Shown piece after piece: positions 43,563 to 52,873 of a DNA stretch of 64,000 nucleotides (the stretch's first letter is position 1; every line of letters begins with the position of its first letter). Under the pieces are notes generated by a model that was given only the letters and a program-made list of their open reading frames with translations, ran no database searches and was not told the origin of the DNA. Both the position numbers and the translations under genes were made by a program. Location: assembly GCA_041690035.1 (NCBI GenBank), contig JBDNFC010000046.1:1-64000 (forward strand), read 5' to 3'. The DNA is from CALSPH01 sp041690035. Its GTDB lineage: Bacteria > Bacteroidota > Bacteroidia > NS11-12g > UBA955.

Positions 43563-44553
43563 TATAGAAATCGAAGATGGCCAAGCGCCACTAGAACAAA
43601 CGGGCAGTGACACTTATGTATCAAAAGCCCTAGCTGATATAAAAACAGAGGTGGCCAAAGTAATAGTGGGGCAAGATGAGGTTGTAACACTCAGTTTTGC
43701 AGCACTTCTTATAGGTGGACACGTTTTATTAGAAGGCGTGCCTGGAGTTGCCAAAACCTTGATGGCTAAATCTATTGCAAAAGCAATGGATTTGCAGTTT
43801 TCTAGGGTCCAATTTACGCCAGATTTAATGCCAAGTGACGTAACAGGCGCGTCTATTTTTAATCTTAAAACATCTGAATTTGAGTTTAAAAAAGGGCCTG
43901 TTTTTACCCAAATTTTGCTGATTGATGAAATCAATAGATCTCCAGCAAAAACACAAGCATCGCTTTTTGAAGTTATGGAAGAAAAGCAGGTTACAAATGA
44001 TAACCATACCTATAAACTCAAATTACCCTTTTTTGTAATGGCTACACAAAATCCGGTGGAACAAGAAGGTACTTATCAGCTTCCAGAAGCTCAGTTAGAT
44101 AGATTTGTGTTTAAAATAATTGTCAAATTGCCCAGCCTGGAAGAAGAGGTGCAAATTCTGCAGAAGTACCAATCAGATTTTAAAAGCCAACAAATAGATA
44201 CTTTAAATTCAGTAATCCATCCTGATTTATTGCTAAAGTGTCAAGACGAAATAGAAAAAGTGATAATTTCAGAACAAATTATAAATTATATTGCCAAAAT
44301 TGTAAGTGCAACGCGAATGCATGATGATATTTTCTTGGGCGGCAGTCCTCGTGCATCGCTTAATATTATGAAAGCTAGCAAGTGCATTGCTGCTATAAAA
44401 GGGAGAAATTTTGTAATCCCTGATGATGTAAAATATGTGAGTGGTTTTGTGCTATACCATAGAATAATATTGCAGCCAGAACGCGAAATGACCGGTGTAA
44501 AAGTAGAAGAAGTAGTGCAAGAGATTTTTGCAAGTATTGAAGTACCTAGGTAG
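43552..44553 (+). CDS. MoxR-family AAA+ ATPase
   Basis: A 333-residue chaperone-type ATPase. Walker A GVPGVAKT, MoxR-specific FTPDLMPSDVTGASIFN, Walker B LLIDEINRS followed by PAKTQASLFEVMEEKQV, sensor 1 VMATQNPVEQEGTYQLPEAQLDRF and the sensor 2 GGSPRASLNIMKAS are all intact. MoxR proteins act with DUF58/VWA partners to mature or remodel protein complexes; the DUF58 partner is the next gene. Confidence 0.93.
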   Translation: MQNNIEIEDGQAPLEQTGSDTYVSKALADIKTEVAKVIVGQDEVVTLSFAALLIGGHVLLEGVPGVAKTLMAKSIAKAMDLQFSRVQFTPDLMPSDVTGASIFNLKTSEFEFKKGPVFTQILLIDEINRSPAKTQASLFEVMEEKQVTNDNHTYKLKLPFFVMATQNPVEQEGTYQLPEAQLDRFVFKIIVKLPSLEEEVQILQKYQSDFKSQQIDTLNSVIHPDLLLKCQDEIEKVIISEQIINYIAKIVSATRMHDDIFLGGSPRASLNIMKASKCIAAIKGRNFVIPDDVKYVSGFVLYHRIILQPEREMTGVKVEEVVQEIFASIEVPR

Positions 44554-44571
44554 TATTTTTAAAATATTTAA

Positions 44572-45894
44572 GTGTTAAAAATTTACCCAACATATAGATT
44601 TTATTTAGTGGCTTTGGGCTTGGGTATTTCACTTTTTTTTGTGGAATTGTTTCCTGCTATTTTTACCCCATTAATCTTTTTTGCACTGGTGTTTTTGGGT
44701 TTTATTGGATTGGAAATTGCTCAATTATTTTCTCAAAAGAAACCTTTTGCCATTTCACGCTTGTTGCGCACTAATTTGTCTTTAGGCGATAATGAAACTA
44801 TTGTCTATTTCTTGCACAATCATTTAAAAGTGCCATGCCGAATAAGCATGTATGATAATTTGCCCCTTGCATTAGATAGAAGAGATTTTAAAATATCAAA
44901 CAAATTTAAAAGTTTGGAAAAGAAAACTATTCGTTATGAAATTATTGCAAATGTTAGGGGCGAATACATATTTGATTATATTGATATTTTTATTCGCCTA
45001 AATTTCGGGTTTCTAGAACGAAGGTTTGAGCAGCATTTGCCATTTTTAGCTAAGGTTCAGCCCTCTGTTATACAATTAAAAAAATATGCTTTGGCAAATA
45101 TTAAAAACAGTGTTTTATTCTATGGAGTAAAAAAAGTAAGAAAAATTGGGCAGAGTTATGATTTTGACCACATTAAAAATTATGTTTTAGGAGATGACGT
45201 GCGCAGCATAAATTGGAAAGCCACTTCTAGAAAGAACGATTTGATGGTAAACCATTATGAAGATGAAAAATCGCAAGCGGTATATTGCATAATAGATAAG
45301 TCTAATGTGATGAATATGCCCTTTAATGGCCTAAGTTTACTAGATTATGCTATCAATGCTTCTTTGGTTATTAGCAATACTGCATTGCAACATCAAGATA
45401 AAGCAGGTTTGCTTACCTTTTCGGATACTTTAGGCAGTGTTTTACCCGCAGCCAATAGCAAAAAACAGCTTTCTATTATTAATGATCACCTTTACAATCA
45501 AAAAAATAGGACTACAGAATCTAATTACTTACTTTTATATTATGCCCTTAAAAAATTAACAAGAAAGCGAAGCCTATTTTTTTTATTCACTAATTTTGAG
45601 TCTATGAGTTCTCTTGAAATTAATTTACCAATTATATCAAAGATTGCTAAACAGCATGTTTTGGTTTTAATTTTTTTTAAAAACACAGAAATAGAAAAAT
45701 ATTATAGTTTAGAAAATAATAGTAAAGCTGCAATTTATGAATATGCGGTGGCAGAAAAGTATCTTGCAGACAAGCAAAAAATGCTAGGTCTATTAAAAAA
45801 TTATGGCATAAGATGTATCTATACTGATCCTAAAGATTTAACCATTAACACTTTAAATGAATATATCTCTTTAAAGGCTACAGGCTCAATCTGA
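44572..45894 (+). CDS. DUF58 domain-containing protein (MoxR partner)
   Basis: A 440-residue protein with an N-terminal pair of membrane helices (residues about 9-45) and a soluble part. The DUF58 core GQSYDFDHIKNYVLGDDVRSINWKATSRKNDLMVNHYEDEKSQ leads into a VWA-like fold (VYCIIDKSNVMNMPF with a degenerate metal site, LDYAINASLVISNTAL). Starts at GTG 44572. Last gene of the operon; it probably presents clients to the MoxR ATPase at the membrane. Exact client unknown. Confidence 0.88.
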   Translation: MLKIYPTYRFYLVALGLGISLFFVELFPAIFTPLIFFALVFLGFIGLEIAQLFSQKKPFAISRLLRTNLSLGDNETIVYFLHNHLKVPCRISMYDNLPLALDRRDFKISNKFKSLEKKTIRYEIIANVRGEYIFDYIDIFIRLNFGFLERRFEQHLPFLAKVQPSVIQLKKYALANIKNSVLFYGVKKVRKIGQSYDFDHIKNYVLGDDVRSINWKATSRKNDLMVNHYEDEKSQAVYCIIDKSNVMNMPFNGLSLLDYAINASLVISNTALQHQDKAGLLTFSDTLGSVLPAANSKKQLSIINDHLYNQKNRTTESNYLLLYYALKKLTRKRSLFFLFTNFESMSSLEINLPIISKIAKQHVLVLIFFKNTEIEKYYSLENNSKAAIYEYAVAEKYLADKQKMLGLLKNYGIRCIYTDPKDLTINTLNEYISLKATGSI

Positions 45895-45947
45895 CATTAG
45901 TTACTTTGACATCACCAATTCTATAAAGAATGATAGAAAGCAGCAAG

Positions 45948-46658
45948 CTAAATCTCCCAATTCATTTCTGTCAAATTAATAGGCTGATGTGCAATAAATC
46001 CTTCACCCATTTCTGTATTTATCAATCTTCCCATTTGTGCTGCTCTTCCATTAAAAAAATTTAAAAATGATTGCGATGATATTGGAGTTTCTGGCCCTTG
46101 ATTAACAACATTGGGACTAAAAAATTGCGAGTTGTAGCTTAGTATAACCTCCATTTTTTGAGAATAAATTTTGCTTATATCAATCACAAAATGTGGCGCC
46201 AAGTATTGGTCTTGGATATAATGAAATATGTTTTTTGGTCTCATGGGTTTATCAGCTGTTCCCACATTAAATTTTGCCAAACCACTTAAAAATGCTGCAT
46301 CAATAAGCAATGCAGCTGCTTCCCCATGATCTCTGTGTCTATCTTGTGGTGCATTAATGAATATAAAATCTGGTGCAAACTTGCGAATTGTTTTTACAAT
46401 GGCTTTTCTATTTTTTTCATTATTTACAATATTTCCATCACCCATATCCAACTGCATACGTGCATCTAATTTTAATAAATGGCTTGCTGCTTTGCTTTCT
46501 AATGCGCGCAATGTAGCATCACCCCTAGTGCCTAATTCGCCTTTGCTCAAGTCGATGATGCCAGTCCAATGCCCTTTTTCTTTTAATTTAAGCAATGTTC
46601 CAGCTGCTCCCATTTCCACATCATCTGGATGTGCACCAAAAGCCAAAAATTTTAGCAA
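45948..46658 (-). CDS. bshB1: Bacillithiol biosynthesis deacetylase BshB1
   Basis: A 236-residue zinc-dependent LmbE-like deacetylase that removes acetate from GlcNAc-malate in bacillithiol synthesis. N-terminal FGAHPDDVEMGAAGTLLKL gives the zinc ligands; KGELGTRGDATLRALES, APQDRHRDHGEAA and QMGRLINTEMGEGF are BshB1-specific. It starts one base after the upstream DUF4399 gene, so both share an mRNA. bshA and bshC are not in the window. Confidence 0.93.
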   Translation of the reverse strand: MLKFLAFGAHPDDVEMGAAGTLLKLKEKGHWTGIIDLSKGELGTRGDATLRALESKAASHLLKLDARMQLDMGDGNIVNNEKNRKAIVKTIRKFAPDFIFINAPQDRHRDHGEAAALLIDAAFLSGLAKFNVGTADKPMRPKNIFHYIQDQYLAPHFVIDISKIYSQKMEVILSYNSQFFSPNVVNQGPETPISSQSFLNFFNGRAAQMGRLINTEMGEGFIAHQPINLTEMNWEI

Positions 46659-46659
46659 A

Positions 46660-47190
46660 TTATTTTACTTTTATTTTAATGGTTTTGCTCATTGCAGGGC
46701 CATAGCTTAAGTGCGCTCCATTACCAAATTGCAAAGTTAGTGTATGTTCGCCTGGAGTAAGTTTTGTGTATTTTGCAATAGTAAGGGTATCTTTCAATTG
46801 CCCTTTTCCAAAATGAAAATAACCATTTGCTTCTGCACCCATGGGTACCATTTGCCCAGCGGGGGTTGGCTGTTGGTCTACAAATAGATGGTGGTGCCCT
46901 TTATCTACATTAATAGGTCCTGCAGGCTCCACCTCCATGCCTTTTACCCCAAATTCTACAACAAATGGTAAACTTATTTCTTGTCCCTCTGTAAGATTTG
47001 GGAAATATATTGATTGATCTGCCCTGATTTCTACGGAAGTATTAATCGGTGCTGATTCATGATTATGCATGTTTGTATCATCGTTAAGGTCTTGATTTTC
47101 TGCCGATTTTGAAGCATTTTGGTTACAAGCTGCTAAGGCTATTATGATTAGTGCGCTGTAAATTGATTTTGTTGTGGTTGATAATTTCAT
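46660..47190 (-). CDS. DUF4399 lipoprotein
   Basis: A 176-residue lipoprotein (signal peptide with lipobox LAAC at about residue 21). The mature part has a short Asp/Asn/His-rich linker and the DUF4399 beta-sandwich: SLPFVVEFGVKGMEVEPAG, DKGHHHLFVDQQP and LTPGEHTLTLQFGNGAHLSYGP. The GHHHLFVD histidines could bind metal. Function unknown. It is the first gene of a unit with bshB1. Confidence 0.82.
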   Translation of the reverse strand: MKLSTTTKSIYSALIIIALAACNQNASKSAENQDLNDDTNMHNHESAPINTSVEIRADQSIYFPNLTEGQEISLPFVVEFGVKGMEVEPAGPINVDKGHHHLFVDQQPTPAGQMVPMGAEANGYFHFGKGQLKDTLTIAKYTKLTPGEHTLTLQFGNGAHLSYGPAMSKTIKIKVK

Positions 47191-47215
47191 CTGATTATTA
47201 TTTTTGTTTGTCTTA

Positions 47216-47229
47216 AACTTTGCAAAGTT
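47216..47229. promoter_or_regulatory. Palindrome between the divergent DUF4399 and HtrA genes
   Basis: AACTTTGCAAAGTT is a perfect 14-bp palindrome. On the minus strand the overlapping CAACTTTG (47230-47223) is one base off the -7 consensus and lies 32 bases before the DUF4399 start, so the palindrome covers that promoter. Confidence 0.45.
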
Positions 47230-47263
47230 GATAAGATTAATGCATTAAAAAAAGAAAATAGTT

Positions 47264-47271
47264 TAATTTTG
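47264..47271 (+). promoter_or_regulatory. -7 promoter box of the HtrA-like gene
   Basis: TAATTTTG fits TAnnTTTG and lies 20 bases before the ATG at 47292; no TTG at -33 distance. Confidence 0.5.
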
Positions 47272-47291
47272 TTGTATAATTTATTGTAGCT

Positions 47292-48725
47292 ATGAAATAT
47301 AAACATTTATTAATTTTAGGAATGATTGGCTTTGTGAGTGGTATCGCTGGAGCTTTGGGAACTATTTGGCTACAAAAAGTTGAAAATCCTGCTGCCATTA
47401 CTGAAGAAAATTTATCAAATAAATCTTTTTTTAAAAGGGTTTCTATGCAAAATTTTGCAGATAATTCTTTTATTGATGCCTCAAAAATAAGCACTCCAAC
47501 AGTGGTATTTATAAAAACCGTTTCGCAGGCCACTATTAATGCTAACCCTTTTAGTTGGTTTTTTGACCCATATAGCAGCAGAAGTCAAGCAATAACAAGT
47601 ACTGGATCTGGGGTTATTATTAGTAAAGATGGGTATATAGTAACCAACAATCATGTGATAGCTGGTGCCGAAAAAATAAGCGTTATTCTATCTGAACAAA
47701 AAAAAGAATATGTAGCTAGGTTAATAGGTGCAGACCCAAGTACAGATCTTGCTTTGCTAAAAATAGAGCGTTCAGATTTACCTTTTGTTGCCTTTGCCAA
47801 TAGTGACGCTGTGCAAATAGGAGAGTGGGTATTGGCAGTTGGAAACCCTTTTAATCTAACATCTACTGTAACTGCAGGAATTGTATCTGCAAAAGGCAGA
47901 AATATTAATATTGTTGATAATCAGTTTCCTATCGAAAGTTTTATTCAAACAGATGCGGCTATAAATCCAGGCAATAGTGGTGGCGCATTGGTAAATCTTA
48001 AAGGACAACTAATTGGTATAAATACAGCAATTGCAAGCAATACTGGGTCATATAATGGATATGGTTTTGCAATACCAAGCAATATTGTAAATAAAATTAT
48101 AAAAGATTTTATTGAATATGGAAAAGTATCTCGGGCATTTTTGGGAATTGAAACCGAAGATATAAACGATAAGCGACAAAAGGAGTTCAGTATTACGCTA
48201 GAAAATGGAGCATTTATTGCCTCTTTGCAAGAAGATGGGCCAGCCGAAAAGGCAGGGCTAAAAATTGGGGATATCATCACCGCTATTGATGCAAAAAAAG
48301 TAGATGCAAAATCTACCTATGATGAAGCATTGGCTTACTATAGACCTAATGATAAGGTAGAGGTAGAAATTAATAGAAATGGAAGTGTAAAAAAGTTTAG
48401 CATAGTGCTTATTTCTGCCGAAAAGGTAAAGCAATTGCAGTTTAAAAATGCAATACGAAGTGACCAACTTGGAGCAACTTTTTCGCCATTATCTGCTTTG
48501 GAAAAACAAAAATATGGGCAAGGTATAAAAGTAACAGGGATTGAAAGGGGATTGATAGCTAATTATGGAATTACAGAGGGTTTTATTATTACTAAGTTTA
48601 ATGGAAAAGTTTATGATGACCCCAATTTATTTATTGCTGCATTTAATGCTAGAAATGGAAAGGTAGAAATAGAAGGCTTCGGGGCAGATGGAGGAAAACG
48701 TTTCTTATCCTATTTTGGCTATTAA
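47292..48725 (+). CDS. HtrA/DegQ-like periplasmic serine protease
   Basis: A 477-residue protein with an N-terminal anchor or signal helix (LLILGMIGFVSGIAGALGTIW). The trypsin-like domain has a complete triad: His121 in VTNNHVIAG, Asp152 in STDLALLKIE and Ser229 in NPGNSGGALV. Two PDZ domains follow, at about residues 265-365 (FLGIETEDIN ... DGPAEKAGLKIGDII) and 385-475. This family degrades or refolds misfolded envelope proteins. The next gene overlaps the last base. Confidence 0.93.
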   Translation: MKYKHLLILGMIGFVSGIAGALGTIWLQKVENPAAITEENLSNKSFFKRVSMQNFADNSFIDASKISTPTVVFIKTVSQATINANPFSWFFDPYSSRSQAITSTGSGVIISKDGYIVTNNHVIAGAEKISVILSEQKKEYVARLIGADPSTDLALLKIERSDLPFVAFANSDAVQIGEWVLAVGNPFNLTSTVTAGIVSAKGRNINIVDNQFPIESFIQTDAAINPGNSGGALVNLKGQLIGINTAIASNTGSYNGYGFAIPSNIVNKIIKDFIEYGKVSRAFLGIETEDINDKRQKEFSITLENGAFIASLQEDGPAEKAGLKIGDIITAIDAKKVDAKSTYDEALAYYRPNDKVEVEINRNGSVKKFSIVLISAEKVKQLQFKNAIRSDQLGATFSPLSALEKQKYGQGIKVTGIERGLIANYGITEGFIITKFNGKVYDDPNLFIAAFNARNGKVEIEGFGADGGKRFLSYFGY

Positions 48726-49513
48726 TGATTTATAAATTAGCCCATAAAATTACTAAGCATTGGTTGCGGAAAAACTTGGGAAAAACCTCATTTGCACCCA
48801 TTTTATTTGATTATAAAAATATTGTAAATGAAGGATTAAATTTTGGAAATGATGAACGCATAGAAATAGCAGAAAATTATTTAATTACCCATTTATCCCA
48901 GTTTTATAGCAGCCCGTTGGTGATTGATGTAGGCGCAAATATGGGCGAGTATAGCCAAAAATGTTTAAGGGGTTTTCTATCTCCCCAGATATATGCAATA
49001 GAGCCATGCAGCAGTAGCTTTGCCCAATTAAGCATTGTTTTAAATAGCCAAGTTAGCTTGCACCAAATAGCGCTGAGTGATTTTGATGGAAATGCTACAA
49101 TGTATATTTCTGAGGCAAATAATAAATTAAATAGTTTAATTAAAAGAACACATAGCAAACATTATTGGGAACAAGGTGAAAGTGTGCTTACCCAAACCTT
49201 AGATAGCTTTGCTGAAACCAAAAATATACTTTCTATAGATTTGTTAAAAATAGATGCAGAAGGATCAGAATATACTATCTTATTAGGAGCTTCGAACTTA
49301 TTAAAAGGCAAAAAAATCAACCATATTCAATTTGAATTTGGAGGCGCTATGCTCTCTTCAAGACATTTTTTTAAAGATTTTTATGATTTGCTAAGTCATA
49401 ATTATCAGATTTTTTACTTGCTAAATGATGGCATTTATCCTATTAATCAATACCACGAAAAACTCGAAAATTTTTGCGGTAATAATTTTTATGCAAAATT
49501 AAGACAAGATTAG
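48725..49513 (+). CDS. FkbM-family methyltransferase
   Basis: A 262-residue SAM-dependent methyltransferase. Motif I VIDVGANMGEYSQ binds SAM; IYAIEPCSSSFAQL is motif II and LLKIDAEGSEYTILLGA the FkbM-typical motif. FkbM proteins O-methylate polyketides or sugars of surface glycans; here the substrate is probably a surface glycan, by inference. It overlaps the stop of the protease gene (TAATG), so the two are coupled. Confidence 0.88.
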   Translation: MIYKLAHKITKHWLRKNLGKTSFAPILFDYKNIVNEGLNFGNDERIEIAENYLITHLSQFYSSPLVIDVGANMGEYSQKCLRGFLSPQIYAIEPCSSSFAQLSIVLNSQVSLHQIALSDFDGNATMYISEANNKLNSLIKRTHSKHYWEQGESVLTQTLDSFAETKNILSIDLLKIDAEGSEYTILLGASNLLKGKKINHIQFEFGGAMLSSRHFFKDFYDLLSHNYQIFYLLNDGIYPINQYHEKLENFCGNNFYAKLRQD

Positions 49514-49561
49514 TAGCGTTTTTCTGACATTGTTTTTTTCAGCGTGTAAATTATTTATTTT

Positions 49562-49693
49562 TTAATTATTCATAATTATTTCTTCTACCTTACTTAGAAA
49601 CTGAGTATGAATTTGCTCCTTAAAATCACTGTTATTTGCATTGTTCTTCACTAAAAAAGCATAGTGCCATGCCAATAAATCATTGTTTAACAT
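49562..49693 (-). CDS. Small protein or gene remnant downstream of the aro operon
   Basis: A 43-codon frame with ATG at 49693 encodes MLNNDLLAWHYAFLVKNN followed by a helix-like SDFKEQIHTQFLSKVEEII and ends in TAA. Composition is protein-like (two aromatic-rich turns, amphipathic helix) and unlike translated spacer. Just upstream in another frame, further protein-like residues (RFLKIKARQSDAS) end near its start, so it may be the frame-shifted tail of a lost gene. No family recognised. The surrounding 49514-49814 holds nothing else that I can support. Confidence 0.35.
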   Translation of the reverse strand: MLNNDLLAWHYAFLVKNNANNSDFKEQIHTQFLSKVEEIIMNN

Positions 49694-49814
49694 GAAGCAT
49701 CACTTTGTCTTGCTTTTATTTTTAAAAATCTATGCGTTTTCAAAAATAACTTTCAACTATATTTTTAGTTTACAAAAGCAACGAAATGACACTAAACGAA
49801 GATGTAATAATTTT

Positions 49815-50579
49815 TTAAATCATTTTTTTTTCTATTTGGTATCCAAAAAGTGCGTAATCATATTTTACTGGGTCATTTGGATCAAAATTGGCTACAAATT
49901 GGGTAACTTCACATACGCCTTTCCAATTGGGCTTAATATTTATTAGCTGCAAAAGCTCTGCAGCACTATTAACTACATGAACATCCAAGGGCATCATTAA
50001 TTGGGATGGTGATATTTTATTCCATATACCAAAATCAACACCACTTTTATCTTTGCGCACCATCCACCTTAGGTACATATTTAATCTTTTGCAAGCAGAA
50101 TTTTTTTTAGGGCTTGCAATGTGTTTTTGCGTTCTTAAAGGAGCATCAGATAAGCTAAAAAAGTAGCTATTAAAATTGCTCAAGGCATTATAAGCATCAA
50201 ATTTTTCGTTGGCAGTGAAAAAAGCATTTTCTAGGCTGTTGTGTTTTTGATAATGCAGTTTTAGAACCTCAATACAATAAAGCAAGTCTGTGGAATTAAA
50301 GGTTCGGTGTTTAATATCTTGCATTGAAATTAAATCTTTTGGTTGATGCTGAGTAATAAATTCATAGGGCGAATTATCCATTGCTGTTATAATTTTTTGG
50401 GCACTATTAATAATACTTTTTCTATTGCCCCAAGCTAATATAGCTGCAAAAAACCCTGCTATTTCTATATCTTGTTTTAAACTAAATTGATGCGGGACAG
50501 AAATAGGGTCATTTTTTATAAAATCTAGGTGATTATAGGCTGCATATAATTCATTGAGCCTTTTTTCAACAGGGTTCAT
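49815..50579 (-). CDS. TIGR02757 (DUF2400) family protein
   Basis: A 254-residue soluble protein of the TIGR02757 family: EIAGFFAAILAWGNRKSIINSAQKI, KHRTFNSTDLLYCIEVL, SACKRLNMYLRWMVRKDKSGVDFGIW and MMPLDVHVVNSAAEL. The domain resembles HhH-GPD DNA glycosylases in arrangement but the catalytic residues are not evident; function is unknown. It lies 3 bases after aroC in the gpsA-aroBAC operon. Confidence 0.85.
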   Translation of the reverse strand: MNPVEKRLNELYAAYNHLDFIKNDPISVPHQFSLKQDIEIAGFFAAILAWGNRKSIINSAQKIITAMDNSPYEFITQHQPKDLISMQDIKHRTFNSTDLLYCIEVLKLHYQKHNSLENAFFTANEKFDAYNALSNFNSYFFSLSDAPLRTQKHIASPKKNSACKRLNMYLRWMVRKDKSGVDFGIWNKISPSQLMMPLDVHVVNSAAELLQLINIKPNWKGVCEVTQFVANFDPNDPVKYDYALFGYQIEKKMI

Positions 50580-50582
50580 GGG

Positions 50583-51665
50583 TTATAGTTTGCTCAATTT
50601 TGCCAATAAATAGGCGTCTGCCATTACCAGCCAAGCCATCGCAGATACGAGTGCGCATGCACGCGGCACTACACATGGGTCGTGTCTCCCTTTGATAGCT
50701 ATACTTATTTTTTCACCTTCGATATTTATGGTGTTTTGTTTTGATGCAATAGTGGCAGTGGGTTTAAAAGCTACTTTAAAATCTATATTTTCTCCATTGC
50801 TAATACCGCCCAATATACCCCCACTGTGATTGTTTAAGGTGGTTATTCCACTTGCCTTCACTTTCAATATTTCATCATTTAACTCGCTGCCTTTATAAAG
50901 CGCAGCATCAAATCCTGCGCCATATTCAAATCCTTTTGCTGCATTGATAGAAAGCATGGCCTTTGCCAACATAGCTTGTAATTTTAAAGATTGTGGTTCA
51001 CCTAAGCCAGGGGGGCAATTTTTTATTATACAACCAACGATACCTCCAAGACTATCTCCATTTTTCTTTGCCTTTTCTATTTCTTTTTCCATTTTTTTAG
51101 CAATGCTTTGGCTGGGGCATTGTATTGTGCTTTGCATATTTTGCAGCTCTTGCCAACTTGGTTTTTTGCTTAGTTTATGTTGATAAATTTGGTAAACATA
51201 CGCGCAAATTTCTATGTTGCTGACCGATTTTAACAACATGGCTGCAAATGCTCCTCCAATAGACCATGCTGCGGTCGTTCTTGCACTAGATCTGCCTCCT
51301 CCGCGATAGTCTCTTATGCCATATTTTTGTGTAAAGGTATAATCTGCGTGCGATGGGCGAAAAATGTCTTTGATAGCATCATAGTCTTGTGGTCTAGTAT
51401 TTTCATTTTTTATACTTACAATTATAGGTGCACCTGTTGTTTTTCCTTCAAAAATTCCGGAATCTATTGTTGGAATATCTGACTCTTGACGCGATGTAGT
51501 CAGGTGGTTTTGCCCTGGTCTTCTGGCATTCATAAAACCCTGCAGCAAGGCCTCATCCACAATTACTCCTGCCGGACAGCCATCTATGACAGCTCCAATA
51601 ATATTACCATGGCTCTCGCCAAAAGTATGGATTTTAAAAATTTCTCCAAAAGAATTACTACTCAT
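50583..51665 (-). CDS. aroC: Chorismate synthase
   Basis: A 360-residue enzyme converting EPSP to chorismate, using reduced FMN, at the end of the shikimate pathway. Signatures: the N-terminal FGEIFKIHTFGESHGNIIGAVIDGCPAG, MNARRPGQNHLTTSRQESD, RDYRGGGRSSARTTA, GGILGGISNGENI and the C-terminal GRHDPCVVPRACALVSAM. Length is normal. The start overlaps the stop of aroA by 4 bases. Confidence 0.97.
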   Translation of the reverse strand: MSSNSFGEIFKIHTFGESHGNIIGAVIDGCPAGVIVDEALLQGFMNARRPGQNHLTTSRQESDIPTIDSGIFEGKTTGAPIIVSIKNENTRPQDYDAIKDIFRPSHADYTFTQKYGIRDYRGGGRSSARTTAAWSIGGAFAAMLLKSVSNIEICAYVYQIYQHKLSKKPSWQELQNMQSTIQCPSQSIAKKMEKEIEKAKKNGDSLGGIVGCIIKNCPPGLGEPQSLKLQAMLAKAMLSINAAKGFEYGAGFDAALYKGSELNDEILKVKASGITTLNNHSGGILGGISNGENIDFKVAFKPTATIASKQNTINIEGEKISIAIKGRHDPCVVPRACALVSAMAWLVMADAYLLAKLSKL

Positions 51666-52873
51666 GTTATTTCATAATTAAGTGCTGAAAGTTGTTCCCA
51701 AAATTGAGGAAAAGATTTATTAACTGCTTCCGTTTGTTCTATACTGCAATGTCCAATTAGTGCATATTGAGCAAATGTCATTGCCAACCGATGGTCTTGG
51801 TAAGCATTAAAAATTAGCGGTTCAGCATCTATACTGCATCCTGAGATAGAGATAGAATTTTCGGTTATTGAAGTAATATTAACTCCCATTTTTTGCAATG
51901 CTTTATGGAGAATTAATAACCTTTTACTTTCTTTATTGTTCAGCGTGCCAAGTCCTAGGGCGTCAAAAGAAAGGTTTTTTAATGCCATTGCAAAAATAAA
52001 ATTCATTGAAATGTCTGGACAATCAGAAAAATCAATCACTTTTGGTATTTGTGCAATGTCACTGCCCAAAATAACGATTCCACCATGGCTTTTCTCAATA
52101 CTAAAAATACCCATATCAATCCAGTTTTTTATAAATATCGAATCACCTTGAAGCTTTGAAAAATCTAAGTTATTTAAAAATATTTTTGATACTGGAGAAA
52201 TGATTGCCATTGAAAAAAAGTAAGAAGCAGCACTCCAATCTAGTTCAATTGCATCATTTTTTACTTTAATTTCTGGTATTTTTGCTTTGATTGCAATACT
52301 TGTGTTGTTTTGCAAGATATCAAAACCCTGTGTTTGCATTAATAAAATGGTTTGATTTATATACGCATAAGAGGTTTGAAATGGCGAAATTGATAATGAA
52401 AGTCCAAATTTGGGTGCAATAAGTAATAAAGCTGTTATGAACTGACTGCTTTCAAAGGGCGGTAAAAATAATCTTTGGGTGCTAAATTGTATTCCTTTTA
52501 CCAACAGTCCTTCTGGCTTAATGGATATTTCTGCACCCCAACTGCGTAGTATTTCAATTAAGGGTAAAATAGGACGCTCCATTAATCTTTTATTGGCAAA
52601 AATCATGTTGTTAAACAATGGCTCGCTTGCTGCCAAAGCAAGCGAAAATCTAAATACGGTGCCTGCATCTTCTGCATAAACGCACTTGTTTTGTGCTATT
52701 GCTGTTGTGGCTTCCTGTGCCAATTTAATATCATTATTCAAATTAGTAATGTCAAAAATTATAGATTTATTTTGTAACATTCTTAAAAAAAGTAACCGGT
52801 TTGCTATACTTTTTGAGTAAGGCAATGATACTGTTCCTTCTAATTTTTGTGATATATGTTTTAGGCTCAACAT
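51662..52873 (-). CDS. aroA: 3-phosphoshikimate 1-carboxyvinyltransferase (EPSP synthase)
   Basis: A 403-residue enzyme joining shikimate 3-phosphate and PEP. GTVSLPYSKSIANRLLFL has the conserved Lys-Ser; AEDAGTVFRFSLALAA corresponds to the N-A-G-T-x-x-R loop, SSQFITALLL and DWSAASYFFSMAI are present, and AYQDHRLAMTFA matches the C-terminal H-R-x-A-M motif. The canonical N-G-P-T-x-R-P loop is altered (KRLMERPI). Slightly shorter than E. coli AroA but complete. It overlaps the end of aroB by 7 bases. Confidence 0.95.
   Translation of the reverse strand: MLSLKHISQKLEGTVSLPYSKSIANRLLFLRMLQNKSIIFDITNLNNDIKLAQEATTAIAQNKCVYAEDAGTVFRFSLALAASEPLFNNMIFANKRLMERPILPLIEILRSWGAEISIKPEGLLVKGIQFSTQRLFLPPFESSQFITALLLIAPKFGLSLSISPFQTSYAYINQTILLMQTQGFDILQNNTSIAIKAKIPEIKVKNDAIELDWSAASYFFSMAIISPVSKIFLNNLDFSKLQGDSIFIKNWIDMGIFSIEKSHGGIVILGSDIAQIPKVIDFSDCPDISMNFIFAMALKNLSFDALGLGTLNNKESKRLLILHKALQKMGVNITSITENSISISGCSIDAEPLIFNAYQDHRLAMTFAQYALIGHCSIEQTEAVNKSFPQFWEQLSALNYEIT

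Noticed and set aside
49683..49946. 87-codon plus-strand frame
   Set aside because: It runs antisense into the TIGR02757 gene and has no promoter or family-like residues; the minus strand explains the DNA.
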